A stretch of DNA of 64,000 bases from Brachybacterium sp. FME24 (GTDB lineage Bacteria > Actinomycetota > Actinomycetes > Actinomycetales > Dermabacteraceae), in assembly GCF_014897705.1 (NCBI RefSeq), contig NZ_JABUXV010000003.1:124001-188000 (forward strand), in the 5' to 3' direction. Under the pieces are notes generated by a model. It was not told where the DNA came from, ran no database searches, and worked only from the letters and a program-made list of their open reading frames with translations. Both the position numbers and the translations under genes were made by a program. Below are positions 8,082-16,533 of this stretch, in pieces (the stretch's first letter is position 1; each line of letters starts with the position of its first letter).

Positions 8082-8555
8082 ATGAGCACTCCCCTGGACC
8101 CCGACTCCTTGGCGGACCACCTGGCCGCGGTGTACGTGGCGCTGGGGCCCGTCTATCGGCGGGTCGCGCGGATCGTGGAGCGGGACGAGGCGCTCAGCGG
8201 GCTCTCCGTCGGCGTGCGCAATGTGCTCGATCAGCTGCGACGGGACGGAGAGCGCACGGTGCCCCAGCTCGCCCGGTCGCAGGAGCTGAGTCGTCAGTTC
8301 GTCCAGCGCATGGTCAACGAGGCGCAGGAGGCCGGTCTGGTCGAGCTGATCGACAACCCGGCGCACCGCCGTTCCCGATTGGTGCGGATGACTCCGAGAG
8401 GGCTGGAGGCCATCCTGAGGGTCATCGACCGAGAGCATGAGCTGATGAGTCGGGTCGGCGGGGATCTCACCGACGTCGAGCTCGACGCGACGCTGCGGGT
8501 GCTCCACCACATGGACCTCGCACTGCTCGAGCTGGAGAAGGAAGGACGACCATGA
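8082..8555 (+). CDS. MarR-family transcriptional regulator
   Basis: A 157-residue winged-helix regulator of MarR length. The DNA-reading helix is in TVPQLARSQELSRQFVQRMVNEAQEAGLVELI (about residues 62-92), and the wing in HRRSRLVRMTPRG. Long helices at both ends form the dimer interface. It overlaps the downstream GyrI-like gene by four bases, so the two are cotranscribed, and it is divergent from the hydrolase gene. Two palindromes in the gap suggest that it represses both directions. The inducing compound is unknown. Confidence 0.9.
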   Translation: MSTPLDPDSLADHLAAVYVALGPVYRRVARIVERDEALSGLSVGVRNVLDQLRRDGERTVPQLARSQELSRQFVQRMVNEAQEAGLVELIDNPAHRRSRLVRMTPRGLEAILRVIDREHELMSRVGGDLTDVELDATLRVLHHMDLALLELEKEGRP

Positions 8556-9136
8556 CCCCCACGCCGTTCGACGCCAAGAAGGAGATCGACGCGTACCGGG
8601 CCCGCCGCGGGCAGTTCCGGGTGCTCGACGTCCCGGCCATGACCTTCCTCCTGATCGACGGACAGGGCGATCCGAACACCTCGCCGCAGTACGCCGCTGC
8701 CCTCGCGACGCTCTATCCGCTGGCCTACGCGCTGAAGTTCCGCAGCAGGGGCGAGCTCGATCGCGACTATGTCGTGCCACCGCTGGAGGGTCTGTGGTGG
8801 GCCGAGGACATGGAGGCCTTCACCGCCGCCCGTGACAAGGACCGCTGGCACTGGCGGCTGATGCTCATGACCCCCGACTGGATCCCGCGCGAACTGGTGG
8901 AGACCCCCGGTGACGTGCGGTGGGAGCTCTTCGACGAGGGTCGCTGCGTGCAGACCCTGCACGTCGGGCCGTACGACGCGGAAGGGCCGGTGCTGGAACG
9001 GATGCATCACGAGGTGATCCCCGAGGAGGGCCTGAGGATGACCGGACGGCACCACGAGATCTATCTCGGCGATCCGCGTCGCGCCGCCCCGGAGCGCCTT
9101 CGCACGATCCTGCGCCAGCCGGTCTCGGTGAGATGA
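8552..9136 (+). CDS. GyrI-like small-molecule binding domain protein
   Basis: A 194-residue protein of the GyrI-like / SOUL-like small-molecule-binding family, recognised from VPAMTFLLIDGQGDPNTSPQY near residue 25, ALKFRSR, VVPPLEGLWW and QTLHVGPYDAEGPVLERM. Such domains bind hydrophobic drugs or act as detoxification sinks, and this stand-alone form often sits beside MarR regulators. Here it is translationally coupled to the MarR gene, so the pair could be a sensor and drug-binding or hydrolysing partner. It overlaps the next gene by four bases. Confidence 0.8.
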   Translation: MTPTPFDAKKEIDAYRARRGQFRVLDVPAMTFLLIDGQGDPNTSPQYAAALATLYPLAYALKFRSRGELDRDYVVPPLEGLWWAEDMEAFTAARDKDRWHWRLMLMTPDWIPRELVETPGDVRWELFDEGRCVQTLHVGPYDAEGPVLERMHHEVIPEEGLRMTGRHHEIYLGDPRRAAPERLRTILRQPVSVR

Positions 9137-10449
9137 TGCGATCCGTGACGACGACACCGCAGACCCGTGCGCAGAAGGTCGATGCCGCCACCCCCGCGAC
9201 CCGCAACCGGGTGGTCGACCTCCTGCGGGCCGCCGCGATCACCGTGGTGGTCCTCGGGCACTGGACGATCGTCGCGGTCGATGCCGACGGGGGGATCTCC
9301 CCCCACGGCGTCCTCGACGCCGCCCGGTGGACCCACCCTCTGACCTGGGTGTTCCAGGTGATGCCGATCTTCTTCCTGGTGGGCGGCTACTCCAACGCCC
9401 TGTCCTGGCGCTCCGCACGACGCCAGGACATCGGCTATGCGGCGTGGCTGCGCACCCGATTGCGCCGGCTCGGGATCCCGCTGCTGCCGCTTCTGGTGGT
9501 GTGGCTCCTGGTCAGCGCGATCGCCCTGGCCGCCGGAGCCCCGACCGCCGCTCTGCAGCTCGCCACCCAGATGGCTCTGGTGCCCACCTGGTTCCTGGCC
9601 GCGTACCTGCTGGTGATCGTCATCGCCCCTCCCCTGCTGGTGCTGTGGGAGCGCTGGGGCTGGTGGTCGGTCGTCGTCGGGGTCGCACTGGCGGGACTCG
9701 TGGATGCCGTGAGCATCGCCGCGCACCGGCCGTTACTGGGATACCCGAACTATGTGCTGGTGTGGGCGAGCTTCCATCTGGTCGGCTTCGCCTGGCTGGA
9801 CGGGCGCCTGGCCGGCTCCGGCAGGCGACTGGCGCTGGCCGGGATCGGCGCCGTCGGCCTGGGAGTGCTCGTCGGGATCGGGCCGTACCCGATCTCCATG
9901 ATCACCGCGGGCTCCGAGGAGATCAGCAATTCCAGCCCCACCCGCGTGACGATGGCGTTCCTGGGCATGCTGCAGGCCGGTCTGGTGCTGCTGGCCGAGC
10001 GGCCGCTGACCTCCTGGCTGCGTCGTCCCCGCGTCTGGCTGGTCACCGTGCTGGTGAACCAGCGCATCATGACCTGGTTCCTGTGGCACCTCACCGCGCT
10101 CGTGGGGCTCTCCCATCTGCTGCTCGCCCTGGGCGGGATCGGCCTGGGGCCGACGCCGCTGAGCGGGCTGTGGTGGGCGACCCGGCCCCTGTGGGCCCTG
10201 GTCCTGCTCGCCGTCACCGCAGCGCTGGTGCTGGTGTTCGGCCGATTCGAGGACCCGCGTGCGGATGACAGGCCCGCCCCGCCGCTGTGGCAGCCGGTCC
10301 TCGCCGCCGTGCTCGTGTGCGCCGGTCTCGCGGTCATGGCCGATGCCGGCATGGTGGGGCCGGGCGGGCTGAACTGGATCTGGCCGCTGCTCCCGCTGCT
10401 GGGCATGGTGGCCTGCGGCGTGGTGCGCCTGCGAGGATCGACGGCATGA
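9133..10449 (+). CDS. Acyltransferase family 3 membrane protein
   Basis: A 438-residue membrane O-acyltransferase of the AT3 (Acyl_transf_3) family with about ten helices. The family opening RNRVVDLLRAAAITVVVLGHW (about residues 22-42) includes the conserved histidine, and VMPIFFLVGGYSNALSW is the next conserved block. Members acetylate or acylate surface sugars or lipids; the acceptor here is unknown. Two ATG codons at 9133 and 9136 overlap the previous stop, and the gene overlaps the following one by four bases, so MarR, GyrI-like, AT3 and nitronate monooxygenase genes form one tight operon. Confidence 0.88.
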   Translation: MMRSVTTTPQTRAQKVDAATPATRNRVVDLLRAAAITVVVLGHWTIVAVDADGGISPHGVLDAARWTHPLTWVFQVMPIFFLVGGYSNALSWRSARRQDIGYAAWLRTRLRRLGIPLLPLLVVWLLVSAIALAAGAPTAALQLATQMALVPTWFLAAYLLVIVIAPPLLVLWERWGWWSVVVGVALAGLVDAVSIAAHRPLLGYPNYVLVWASFHLVGFAWLDGRLAGSGRRLALAGIGAVGLGVLVGIGPYPISMITAGSEEISNSSPTRVTMAFLGMLQAGLVLLAERPLTSWLRRPRVWLVTVLVNQRIMTWFLWHLTALVGLSHLLLALGGIGLGPTPLSGLWWATRPLWALVLLAVTAALVLVFGRFEDPRADDRPAPPLWQPVLAAVLVCAGLAVMADAGMVGPGGLNWIWPLLPLLGMVACGVVRLRGSTA

Positions 10450-11468
10450 CCCCTGCTCTGCTGGACTCCCGCCTCCCCCTCGTCGCCGCACCGATGGCCG
10501 GCGGCCCTTCGACGCCCGCCCTCGCCGAGGCAGTCGCCGCCGCGGGTGCCTTCCCGTTCCTCGCGGGCGGGAACACGACCGCCGACCAGCTGGGCGCGGA
10601 CATCGCCGCTGTCCGCCGGCTCGACGTCTCCTTCGGGGTCAATCTGTTCGCCCTCCCGCCCCGCAGCATCGACGAGGCCGCCTTCGCGGCCTATGCCGCT
10701 GAGCTCGCCCCGGAGGCCGAGGCCCACGGGATCACCCTGGATCCCGCGCCTCACAGCGACGACGACTCCTTCGACGACAAGCTCGAGCTGCTCACGAGCA
10801 GCCCCGTCCCCGTCGTGTCCTTCACCTTCGCGCTGCCGTCCGCGGATCATGTGGCCGCGCTGCACGCCGTGCGTTCGACAGTGCTGGCCAGCGTCACGTC
10901 CCTGGCGGAGGCACGGGCCGCAGTCCGGCTGGGTGTGGACGGTCTCGTGGTCCAGGGGCCCGAGGCCGGCGGCCACAGCGCCACCCACGACCCCTCCCGC
11001 TGCCCCGATCCGATCCAGACATCGGAGCTCGTGCGCCAGGTGCTCGCCGCCGTGGATCTGCCGGTGATCGCGGCCGGCGGCGTGGACGGACCTGCCGCGG
11101 TGCGGCGCCTCCTTGCTGCGGGCGCCCAGGCGGTGGCCGTCGGCACCCTACTGCTGCGCACGGACGAGGCCGGCACCTCACCGGCGCACCGGACTGCCCT
11201 CGCGGATCGCTCCTTCACGTCGACGACTCTGACCCGGGCGTTCACCGGTCGGCCCGCGCGTGCGCTGCGCAACGGGTTCATCGACCGTCACCAGGAGACC
11301 GCCCCCACCGCCTACCCGGCGGTCCATCACCTCACCCGCGAGCTGCGCCGGGCGGCTGCGAAGGCCGGGGATCTCGACCGGCTCCATCTCTGGGCCGGAA
11401 CCGGGTGGCGCAGCGCTCCGGAGGGGCCCGCAGGCGCCGTGATCGACCACCTGGCCACCGGGATCTGA
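10446..11468 (+). CDS. Nitronate monooxygenase (NMO/2-nitropropane dioxygenase family)
   Basis: A 340-residue TIM-barrel flavoenzyme expected to oxidise alkyl nitronates such as 3-nitropropionate using FMN. The N-terminus LVAAPMAGGPSTPALA and GAFPFLAGG are family motifs; the catalytic histidine is in EAGGHSATHD (about residues 178-187), and IAAGGVDGPAAV plus GAQAVAVGTLLL bind the FMN phosphate. It is the last gene of the operon that begins with the MarR regulator and ends four bases before the convergent MmyB-type regulator. Confidence 0.88.
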   Translation: MTPALLDSRLPLVAAPMAGGPSTPALAEAVAAAGAFPFLAGGNTTADQLGADIAAVRRLDVSFGVNLFALPPRSIDEAAFAAYAAELAPEAEAHGITLDPAPHSDDDSFDDKLELLTSSPVPVVSFTFALPSADHVAALHAVRSTVLASVTSLAEARAAVRLGVDGLVVQGPEAGGHSATHDPSRCPDPIQTSELVRQVLAAVDLPVIAAGGVDGPAAVRRLLAAGAQAVAVGTLLLRTDEAGTSPAHRTALADRSFTSTTLTRAFTGRPARALRNGFIDRHQETAPTAYPAVHHLTRELRRAAAKAGDLDRLHLWAGTGWRSAPEGPAGAVIDHLATGI

Positions 11469-11471
11469 GCG

Positions 11472-12311
11472 TCAGCTGTCCTGGAACACCTGCGTGCCGA
11501 TCACGCGCAGCAGCTCCAGCTTCTCGGCTGCGTCGGTGCCCTCGAGCGGGAAGAAGGCGAGCAGCGAGACGTCCTCGTCGGGCGTGAGCAGTTCTTCGCA
11601 GCGCATCTCGATCGCCCCCACCTCGGGATGCACGATCACCTTGAGGTCCGACTGCCGCCCGGCCACGTCGTGCAGCGCCCACAGCCGTGCGAACTCATCG
11701 CTGTGCGCCTGCAGGTCCGAGATCAGTGCACTGACCTCGCGGTCGCCGTCGCGCCGGGTGAACGCCGCTCGCAGACTGCTGACATGCGCAGCAGAGATCC
11801 GCTCCCAGTGCTCCCGGGGCATCGGCCGGGCCGATGGATCCGCGAACCACTGCCAGAACAGGTTGCGACCTCGCGGGGAATCCTCGATCAGGTCCCCGAC
11901 CAGGGCATGGCCGAGCCGGTTGGTCCACAGGATCTCCCCGAGATCGGTCGAGATCAGGACCGGGATGTCGGTGAGTCGGTTGCCCAGGGCGATCAGACCG
12001 GGCCGCACGTGGTTCCCTGCGCGCCGCGGCGGTGCGGGATGGCCGGCGAGACGCAGCAGATGATCGCCCTGGTCGCGGTCGCATTGCAGCGCCCGAGCGA
12101 TCGCGGTGGCCACCGCTGCCGACGGCGCCGAGCCGCGGCCCTGCTCGAGCCGCGCGTAGTGGTCGACCGAGACGCCTGCGAGCATCGCGACCTCTTCGCG
12201 GCGCAGCCCCGGCGTGCGGCGCCGGGCGCCGGGTGGAAGCCCGGCATCGACGGGCCTCAGCAGCTCACGACGACGGCGCAGGAAGTCCGCGAGACCTTCT
12301 CTATCGATCAT
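11472..12311 (-). CDS. XRE-family regulator with MmyB-like ligand-binding domain
   Basis: A 279-residue regulator. An N-terminal XRE helix-turn-helix (about residues 5-75; LRREEVAMLAGVSVDHYARLEQGRGSAPS) is followed by an MmyB-like PAS-type domain, with the family-typical DIPVLISTDLGEILWTN and a C-terminal KVIVHPEVG-x-I-E-M-R-C segment. MmyB regulators in actinobacteria are typically divergent from an oxidoreductase they control, and here the neighbour is an aldo/keto reductase starting 100 bases away. The start at 12311 matches the family; the frame is open further upstream but would run into the neighbour promoter. Confidence 0.88.
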   Translation of the reverse strand: MIDREGLADFLRRRRELLRPVDAGLPPGARRRTPGLRREEVAMLAGVSVDHYARLEQGRGSAPSAAVATAIARALQCDRDQGDHLLRLAGHPAPPRRAGNHVRPGLIALGNRLTDIPVLISTDLGEILWTNRLGHALVGDLIEDSPRGRNLFWQWFADPSARPMPREHWERISAAHVSSLRAAFTRRDGDREVSALISDLQAHSDEFARLWALHDVAGRQSDLKVIVHPEVGAIEMRCEELLTPDEDVSLLAFFPLEGTDAAEKLELLRVIGTQVFQDS

Positions 12312-12411
12312 CGCCCCATCCTGCTCCCTCATCGGCCCCGTAGCCAGGGACAGGCTCTCCCTGGATGAACCGGGCCTCGTCCCGGGGCCCGAGCGCGGGC
12401 ACGCTGTTCTC

Positions 12412-13413
12412 ATGACCACCACAGGAACTGACCTCCGTCCCACCACCCGCCGCCTCGGGGCCACAGGCCCCACCGTCAGCTCGCCGGGCCTGGGCGCCAT
12501 GAGCCTCTCCGGCGCCTACGGCCCCACCGACGACGCCGAGAGCATCCAGGTGCTGCACTCCTACCTCGACGCCGGCGGCACCCTGATCGACACCGGCGAC
12601 TTCTACGGCGCCGGGCACAACGAGATGCTCATCGGCCAGGCCCTGCGAGAACGCCCCCGCGAGGACGTCGTGCTCTCGGTGAAGTTCGGCGCCACCCTCA
12701 CCGCCGACGGCATGCCGCTGGGATTCGATGGGCGGCCGGAGCACGTCGCGTCCTCGCTGGCGTACTCCCTGCGCCGCCTGGGCACCGACCACCTCGACAT
12801 CTACCGGCCGGCGCGGCTGGATCCCGACGTCCCGATCGAGGAGACCATCGGCGCCGTCCAGGAGCTCGTCGATGCCGGGTACGTGCGCCACATCGGCCTC
12901 AGCGAGGTCGGCGCGGAGACGATCCGACGGGCGGCGGCCGTCGCGCCGATCAGCGATCTTCAGATCGAGTACTCGCTGCTGACCCGTGGGATCGAGGAGA
13001 ACGGGATCCTGGCGACCTGCCGTGAGCTCGGGATCGGCGTCACCGCCTACGGGGTGCTGGCCAAGGGATTGGTGGCAGGTCGCAGCGGAGGGTCGCGGGA
13101 GATGTTCCCGCGGTTCCAGGGCGAGAACCTCGCCCGCAACCGTCAACTGCTGGAGCAGATCCAGGGGATCGCGGCGGCGAAGGGTGTCTCGATGGCTCAG
13201 CTCGCGATCGCGTGGGTCACGGCGATGGGCGAGGACATCGTCCCTGTCGTCGGCGCCCGACGGATCGACCAGGTCACCTCGATGCTCGGCAGCACCGAGG
13301 TCCACCTCGATACTCAGGACCTGGCACGGATCGACGCGGCCCTGCCCGTCGGCGCCGCCCAGGGCGACCGCTACCCCGCCGCGCTGATGGGGCAGCTCGA
13401 CAGCGAGCGCTGA
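12412..13413 (+). CDS. Aldo/keto reductase
   Basis: A 333-residue NADPH-dependent aldo/keto reductase barrel. From the usual tetrad, Asp and Tyr are present in [12 protein letters not shown] (about residues 60-71) and Lys in LSVKFGA; the fourth position, normally histidine, falls in [11 protein letters not shown] and is not histidine, as in part of the family. The C-terminal [14 protein letters not shown] binds the cofactor. It is divergent from an MmyB-type regulator that probably controls it. The physiological substrate is unknown. Confidence 0.88.
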   Translation: MTTTGTDLRPTTRRLGATGPTVSSPGLGAMSLSGAYGPTDDAESIQVLHSYLDAGGTLIDTGDFYGAGHNEMLIGQALRERPREDVVLSVKFGATLTADGMPLGFDGRPEHVASSLAYSLRRLGTDHLDIYRPARLDPDVPIEETIGAVQELVDAGYVRHIGLSEVGAETIRRAAAVAPISDLQIEYSLLTRGIEENGILATCRELGIGVTAYGVLAKGLVAGRSGGSREMFPRFQGENLARNRQLLEQIQGIAAAKGVSMAQLAIAWVTAMGEDIVPVVGARRIDQVTSMLGSTEVHLDTQDLARIDAALPVGAAQGDRYPAALMGQLDSER

Positions 13414-13420
13414 CGTCTCG

Positions 13421-13469
13421 CTACAACCGCAAAGCATTCTTTGCAACGGATGCTTTGCGGTTGTAGGGT
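13421..13469. promoter_or_regulatory. 17-base perfect inverted repeat overlapping a leaderless promoter (ArsR operator)
   Basis: CTACAACCGCAAAGCAT (13421-13437) and its exact complement (13450-13466) are separated by 12 bases. A second dyad, GCAAAG-CATT-CTTTGC (13429-13444), overlaps the left arm. Within the region are a -35-like TTGCAA (13441-13446) and a -10-like TAGGGT (13464-13469) at 17-base spacing, which would start transcription at the ATG at 13476. An ArsR-type repressor bound here would block the promoter. Confidence 0.7.
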
Positions 13470-13475
13470 GCCCGC

Positions 13476-14006
13476 ATGTCCATGACCCGACGCGTCGTCG
13501 AAGACGTCGAGACCCTCAAAGCGCTCAGCCACCCGATCCGTCTGCGCCTGCTGGGAATGCTGCGCAGCGACGGGCCCGCGACGGCGACGGAACTCGCCCG
13601 CACCCTCGAGGAATCGAGCGGGTCGACGTCCTACCACCTGCGCCAGCTGGAGCGCTACGGGTTCGTCGCCGATGCCGTGGAGCAGCCCTCGGGACGCGAG
13701 CGCCGCTGGCGCGCGGTCCACGATATGACCACGCTCCCCGATTCCCTCGCCGAGCTCCCCGGAGCCCGCGAAGCCCTCGACCAGGTCCACGACCGACAGC
13801 TGCGCGTGCTGGCCGACGGGGTCGAGACCTGGCGTGCGACCGGGTCCGGTGAGGGATACGGCCACAGCGACTACCTGCTGGAGCTCGACCCGGACGACCT
13901 GCGCGAGCTGACCGAGGAGATCTCCGCCCTCGTCGAGCGGTACCGCACAAAGGCGGGCTCCAACCCGGTCTCCCTGCACGTCCTGGCGCTGCCCCGCTCC
14001 TCATGA
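13476..14006 (+). CDS. ArsR-family transcriptional regulator
   Basis: A 176-residue winged-helix repressor. The core (about residues 10-85) reads LKALSHPIRLRLLGMLR, then the recognition helix in SSGSTSYHLRQLERYGFV and the wing in SGRERRWRA. It lacks a CxCxxC metal site, so it probably senses something other than As/Cd; the C-terminal 90 residues are helical. It overlaps the MFS gene by four bases and is preceded by a strong palindrome, so it likely represses its own operon and the coupled transporter. Confidence 0.88.
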   Translation: MSMTRRVVEDVETLKALSHPIRLRLLGMLRSDGPATATELARTLEESSGSTSYHLRQLERYGFVADAVEQPSGRERRWRAVHDMTTLPDSLAELPGAREALDQVHDRQLRVLADGVETWRATGSGEGYGHSDYLLELDPDDLRELTEEISALVERYRTKAGSNPVSLHVLALPRSS

Positions 14007-15226
14007 GCCTGCGCTCGCGCTTCTGGCTCCTGACCGCCCTGCGGTGGCTGCCCACTGGGCTGATCATCCCGGTGATGGCCCTGCTGCCGCTGCAGCGCGG
14101 CATGACCGTCGCCGAGATGGGCGCCGCCCTGGCCGTGCAGGGCATCGTCGTGCTCTGCCTGGAGCTTCCCACCGGCGGATTGGCCGACACCGTGGGGCGG
14201 CGGCCGCTGTTCGCCCTCTCCGCGATGGTCGCGCTGAGCTCCTATGTGGCCTTCGCCGCGGCGACCGCACCGCTCGCGCTCGCCCTGGCCGCGGCGTTGT
14301 CCGGAGTGTTCCGCGCGTTGGACAGCGGAGCGCTGAATGCCTGGTTCGTCGACCAGGTGCATGAGTCCACAGCGCCCGCCGACCGCACCGATGCCGTGAC
14401 CGCAGGGCTGGGCGGAGCGAGCGGCGTGATCGGTGGGTCGATCGCCGCCGGGTCCGTGCTCTCGGCCGCTCTGGTCGCCTGGGCGCCGTGGGGCGCGAAC
14501 TCGGCGCTGGTGGTGCCGTTCCTCGTGGCCGCCGCCCTCGCTGTCGCCCAGATCGTGGCGACCGGAGCACTCATGGACGAGCCTCCGCGCGGGGGCCCGT
14601 CCCGGAGGGTATCCCCTGTCGTGGACACCCTCGTGGCGGTGCGCGACGGCATCCGCCTGCTTGCCGGCTCCCGGGTGCTGCGGGCACTGATCGCCGTCGA
14701 GCTGTTCTGGGGCTTCGGGATGGTCTCCTTCGAGACGCTCATGCCGGTGCGACTGGCCGAGCTGCTGGCCGATCGCGACCTCGCCGCCGCCACCATGGGC
14801 CCGGTGGTGGCGCTGGGCTGGGGCGTCTCGGCCCTCGGCGCCGCGGCGCTGCCTCTCCTGACGCGTCGGTGGGGGCTGGTCCCGATCTCCGTCGCACTGC
14901 GACTGGTCCAGGGCGCCACCGTGATCGCGATGGGCCTGGCCTGGGGAGCGGCCGGCCTCATCGTCGGCTATCTCGCCACCTACGTCGTGCACATGGCTGC
15001 CGGAGTGGCGTACGAGTCGCTCCTGCATCGGCAGGTCGATGGCCCTCATCGCGCCACGGTGCTCTCCCTTGCCTCCATGGCGATGCAGCCGGCCGGGTCG
15101 CTCGGAGCCGTGGTCCTCGGGGCGATCGCCACCGGGGCATCGACCGGCCTCGCGATCGCCGTGGGCGGCATCGTGCTCGCCCTCGCGGCTCCGCTGTTCC
15201 TGGTGCGCACGTCACGGCCGAGTTGA
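14003..15226 (+). CDS. MFS transporter (drug efflux type)
   Basis: A 407-residue, about twelve-helix major facilitator. The motif A loop between helices 2 and 3 reads GGLADTVGRRPLF, and the first helix LRWLPTGLIIPVMAL is typical of the tetracycline/multidrug efflux branch. It is translationally coupled to the ArsR gene (ATGA overlap), an arrangement typical of inducible drug or metabolite export. The substrate cannot be read from the sequence. A strong hairpin follows about 90 bases downstream. Confidence 0.88.
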   Translation: MSLRSRFWLLTALRWLPTGLIIPVMALLPLQRGMTVAEMGAALAVQGIVVLCLELPTGGLADTVGRRPLFALSAMVALSSYVAFAAATAPLALALAAALSGVFRALDSGALNAWFVDQVHESTAPADRTDAVTAGLGGASGVIGGSIAAGSVLSAALVAWAPWGANSALVVPFLVAAALAVAQIVATGALMDEPPRGGPSRRVSPVVDTLVAVRDGIRLLAGSRVLRALIAVELFWGFGMVSFETLMPVRLAELLADRDLAAATMGPVVALGWGVSALGAAALPLLTRRWGLVPISVALRLVQGATVIAMGLAWGAAGLIVGYLATYVVHMAAGVAYESLLHRQVDGPHRATVLSLASMAMQPAGSLGAVVLGAIATGASTGLAIAVGGIVLALAAPLFLVRTSRPS

Positions 15227-15318
15227 GTGGAACTGTTGCGACCTTCGGCACGGCATGACGCCTTCAAGACCGCTCAACGGTCACAAGCGGGTGGCGTCCA
15301 TACCGTCAGGGCACAGCA

Positions 15319-15348
15319 AGAAGGCCCCACCTCGCGGTGGGGCCTTCT
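15319..15348. terminator. Bidirectional hairpin terminator
   Basis: AGAAGGCCCCACC-TCGC-GGTGGGGCCTTCT is a 13-base-pair perfect stem with a four-base loop. It lies between the end of the MFS gene (plus) and the 3' end of tRNA-Ala (minus) and can serve both. No T-run follows, as is common in high-GC actinobacteria. Confidence 0.8.
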
Positions 15349-15378
15349 CGACGAGTCACTGTCTCACGGTTTCTCGAG

Positions 15379-15451
15379 TGGAGCTAGGGAGATTCGAACT
15401 CCCGACCTCTTCCATGCCATGGAAGCGCGCTACCAACTGCGCCATAGCCCC
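15379..15451 (-). tRNA. tRNA-Ala (GGC anticodon)
   Basis: The minus strand folds as a full cloverleaf of 73 bases: acceptor GGGGCTA/TAGCTCC with one G-T pair, D arm GCGC/GCGC, anticodon stem CTTCC/GGAAG closing loop ATGGCAT with anticodon GGC, a five-base variable loop, and T arm GGGAG-TTCGAAT-CTCCC. The discriminator base is A. CCA is not encoded. The anticodon reads GCC (and GCU) alanine codons. Confidence 0.97.
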
Positions 15452-15485
15452 GTATCGGGCGCCGCCCTCAGCAGGCGACTCGTCG

Positions 15486-15514
15486 ATATTACCCCGATCC
15501 CGAGCTCAGATGAA
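15486..15514 (-). promoter_or_regulatory. Promoter for tRNA-Ala
   Basis: On the minus strand a -10-like TAATAT (15486-15491) is preceded at 17 bases by TTCATC (15509-15514). The expected transcription start is about 28 bases before the mature tRNA 5' end. The -35 element overlaps the last codons of the phosphatase gene, so the tRNA probably has its own start signal. Confidence 0.55.
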
Positions 15515-16159
15515 ATCGGGAGCCAGGTTGTGTGACACCAACCTCATGAGCCGTCCGGTGGTGTCGGACTGCAGCGGCTCCAGCACTGAACGGTGGCAGT
15601 TCTCCAGTCCAGCGATGCCGCGGAACCCGTCGGCGTCCAGCCCCAGCATGGTGGTGATGCCGAGGGTGATCGCGGCGCCATGCGCCACCACCATGACCGT
15701 GCGCCCGATGTTCTCCGCGACCAGTCGATGGCAGGCTGCCGCCACGCGGTCGCCCACCTCGGGGCGGTCCTCGACGTCCAGGCCCACCACCGGGCGGTGA
15801 GCGCGCCAGTCGGCGTGCTCCGTCGGCCAGTGCCGGCGGATCTCCTCGCCCGTGAGACCTTCCCAGCGCCCGAAGCCGCGCTCGAGGAACGCCGCATCGG
15901 TGGTCACGTCCAGGCCACTGGCCTCGCCGACGATGCTCGCGGTGCGCTCGGCCCGCTGCAGCGGGGAAGCCACGAGCAGGTCCGGTGGAATCACCGCGAT
16001 CGAGGCGGCGAGCGTCGCGGCCTGCCGGGTCCCGGTGTCGTTCAGCGGGATGTCGACCTGGCCCTGCAGGCGGCCATCACGGTTGTAGTCCGTCTGCCCG
16101 TGGCGCACGAGGATGAGGCGGGTGCGCACATGGTCACCCGGGGAATGCGAGGGCGTCAC
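15506..16159 (-). CDS. Histidine phosphatase family protein (phosphoglycerate mutase-like)
   Basis: A 217-residue branch-1 histidine phosphatase. The RHG motif is LILVRHGQTDYNRDGRLQG near residue 18, with the phospho-accepting histidine, and the second catalytic histidine lies in VMVVAHGAAI. The GTG start at 16159 overlaps the rsfS stop (GTGA), implying coupled translation; a GTG at 16129 is an alternative. It is a constant member of this actinobacterial cluster after rsfS. Possible substrates include phosphosugars and phosphoglycerates such as glucosyl-3-phosphoglycerate, but this is not resolved. Confidence 0.85.
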   Translation of the reverse strand: MTPSHSPGDHVRTRLILVRHGQTDYNRDGRLQGQVDIPLNDTGTRQAATLAASIAVIPPDLLVASPLQRAERTASIVGEASGLDVTTDAAFLERGFGRWEGLTGEEIRRHWPTEHADWRAHRPVVGLDVEDRPEVGDRVAAACHRLVAENIGRTVMVVAHGAAITLGITTMLGLDADGFRGIAGLENCHRSVLEPLQSDTTGRLMRLVSHNLAPDFI

Positions 16160-16533
16160 GCCGAACGGTTCGCGTCGATCTGCAGGTCGATGACGGGGGC
16201 GTCCCGCCACAGACGCTCCAGCGCGTAGAAGGCGCGATCCTCGGCGTGCTGGACGTGCACGACGATGTCGCCGAAGTCCAGCAGCACCCAGCGCGCGTCC
16301 CGTTGTCCCTCACGGCGCAGGGGCTTGCGCCGGCGCTCCTTGAGCAGGGCCTCCTCGACGCCATCGACGATGCCGGAGACCTGACGCTCCGAGTCACCGC
16401 TGCACACGAGGAAGACGTCGGTGATCACCACCTGCTCGGAGACATCGAGGCCGATCACCTCGCCGGCGAGCCTGTCGGCGGCGGCCTGACCGGCCACCCG
16501 GGCGAGGTCGAGGGATTCTTCGGGAGCACTCAC
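16156..16533 (-). CDS. rsfS: Ribosome silencing factor RsfS
   Basis: A 125-residue RsfS (Iojap/DUF143) protein that binds ribosomal protein uL14 and blocks subunit joining when nutrients are short. Diagnostic segments are VVITDVFLVCSGDSERQVSGIVDGVEEAL and GDIVVHVQHAEDRAFYALERLW. It lies in the conserved order nadD - membrane protein - rsfS - histidine phosphatase and overlaps both neighbours by four bases, so the four genes are coupled. Confidence 0.95.
   Translation of the reverse strand: MSAPEESLDLARVAGQAAADRLAGEVIGLDVSEQVVITDVFLVCSGDSERQVSGIVDGVEEALLKERRRKPLRREGQRDARWVLLDFGDIVVHVQHAEDRAFYALERLWRDAPVIDLQIDANRSA

Noticed and set aside
15319..15348. The long hairpin after the MFS gene as an att site or riboswitch
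   Set aside because: It is a simple perfect stem between convergent transcription units, without duplicated tRNA sequence nearby; a terminator explains it.
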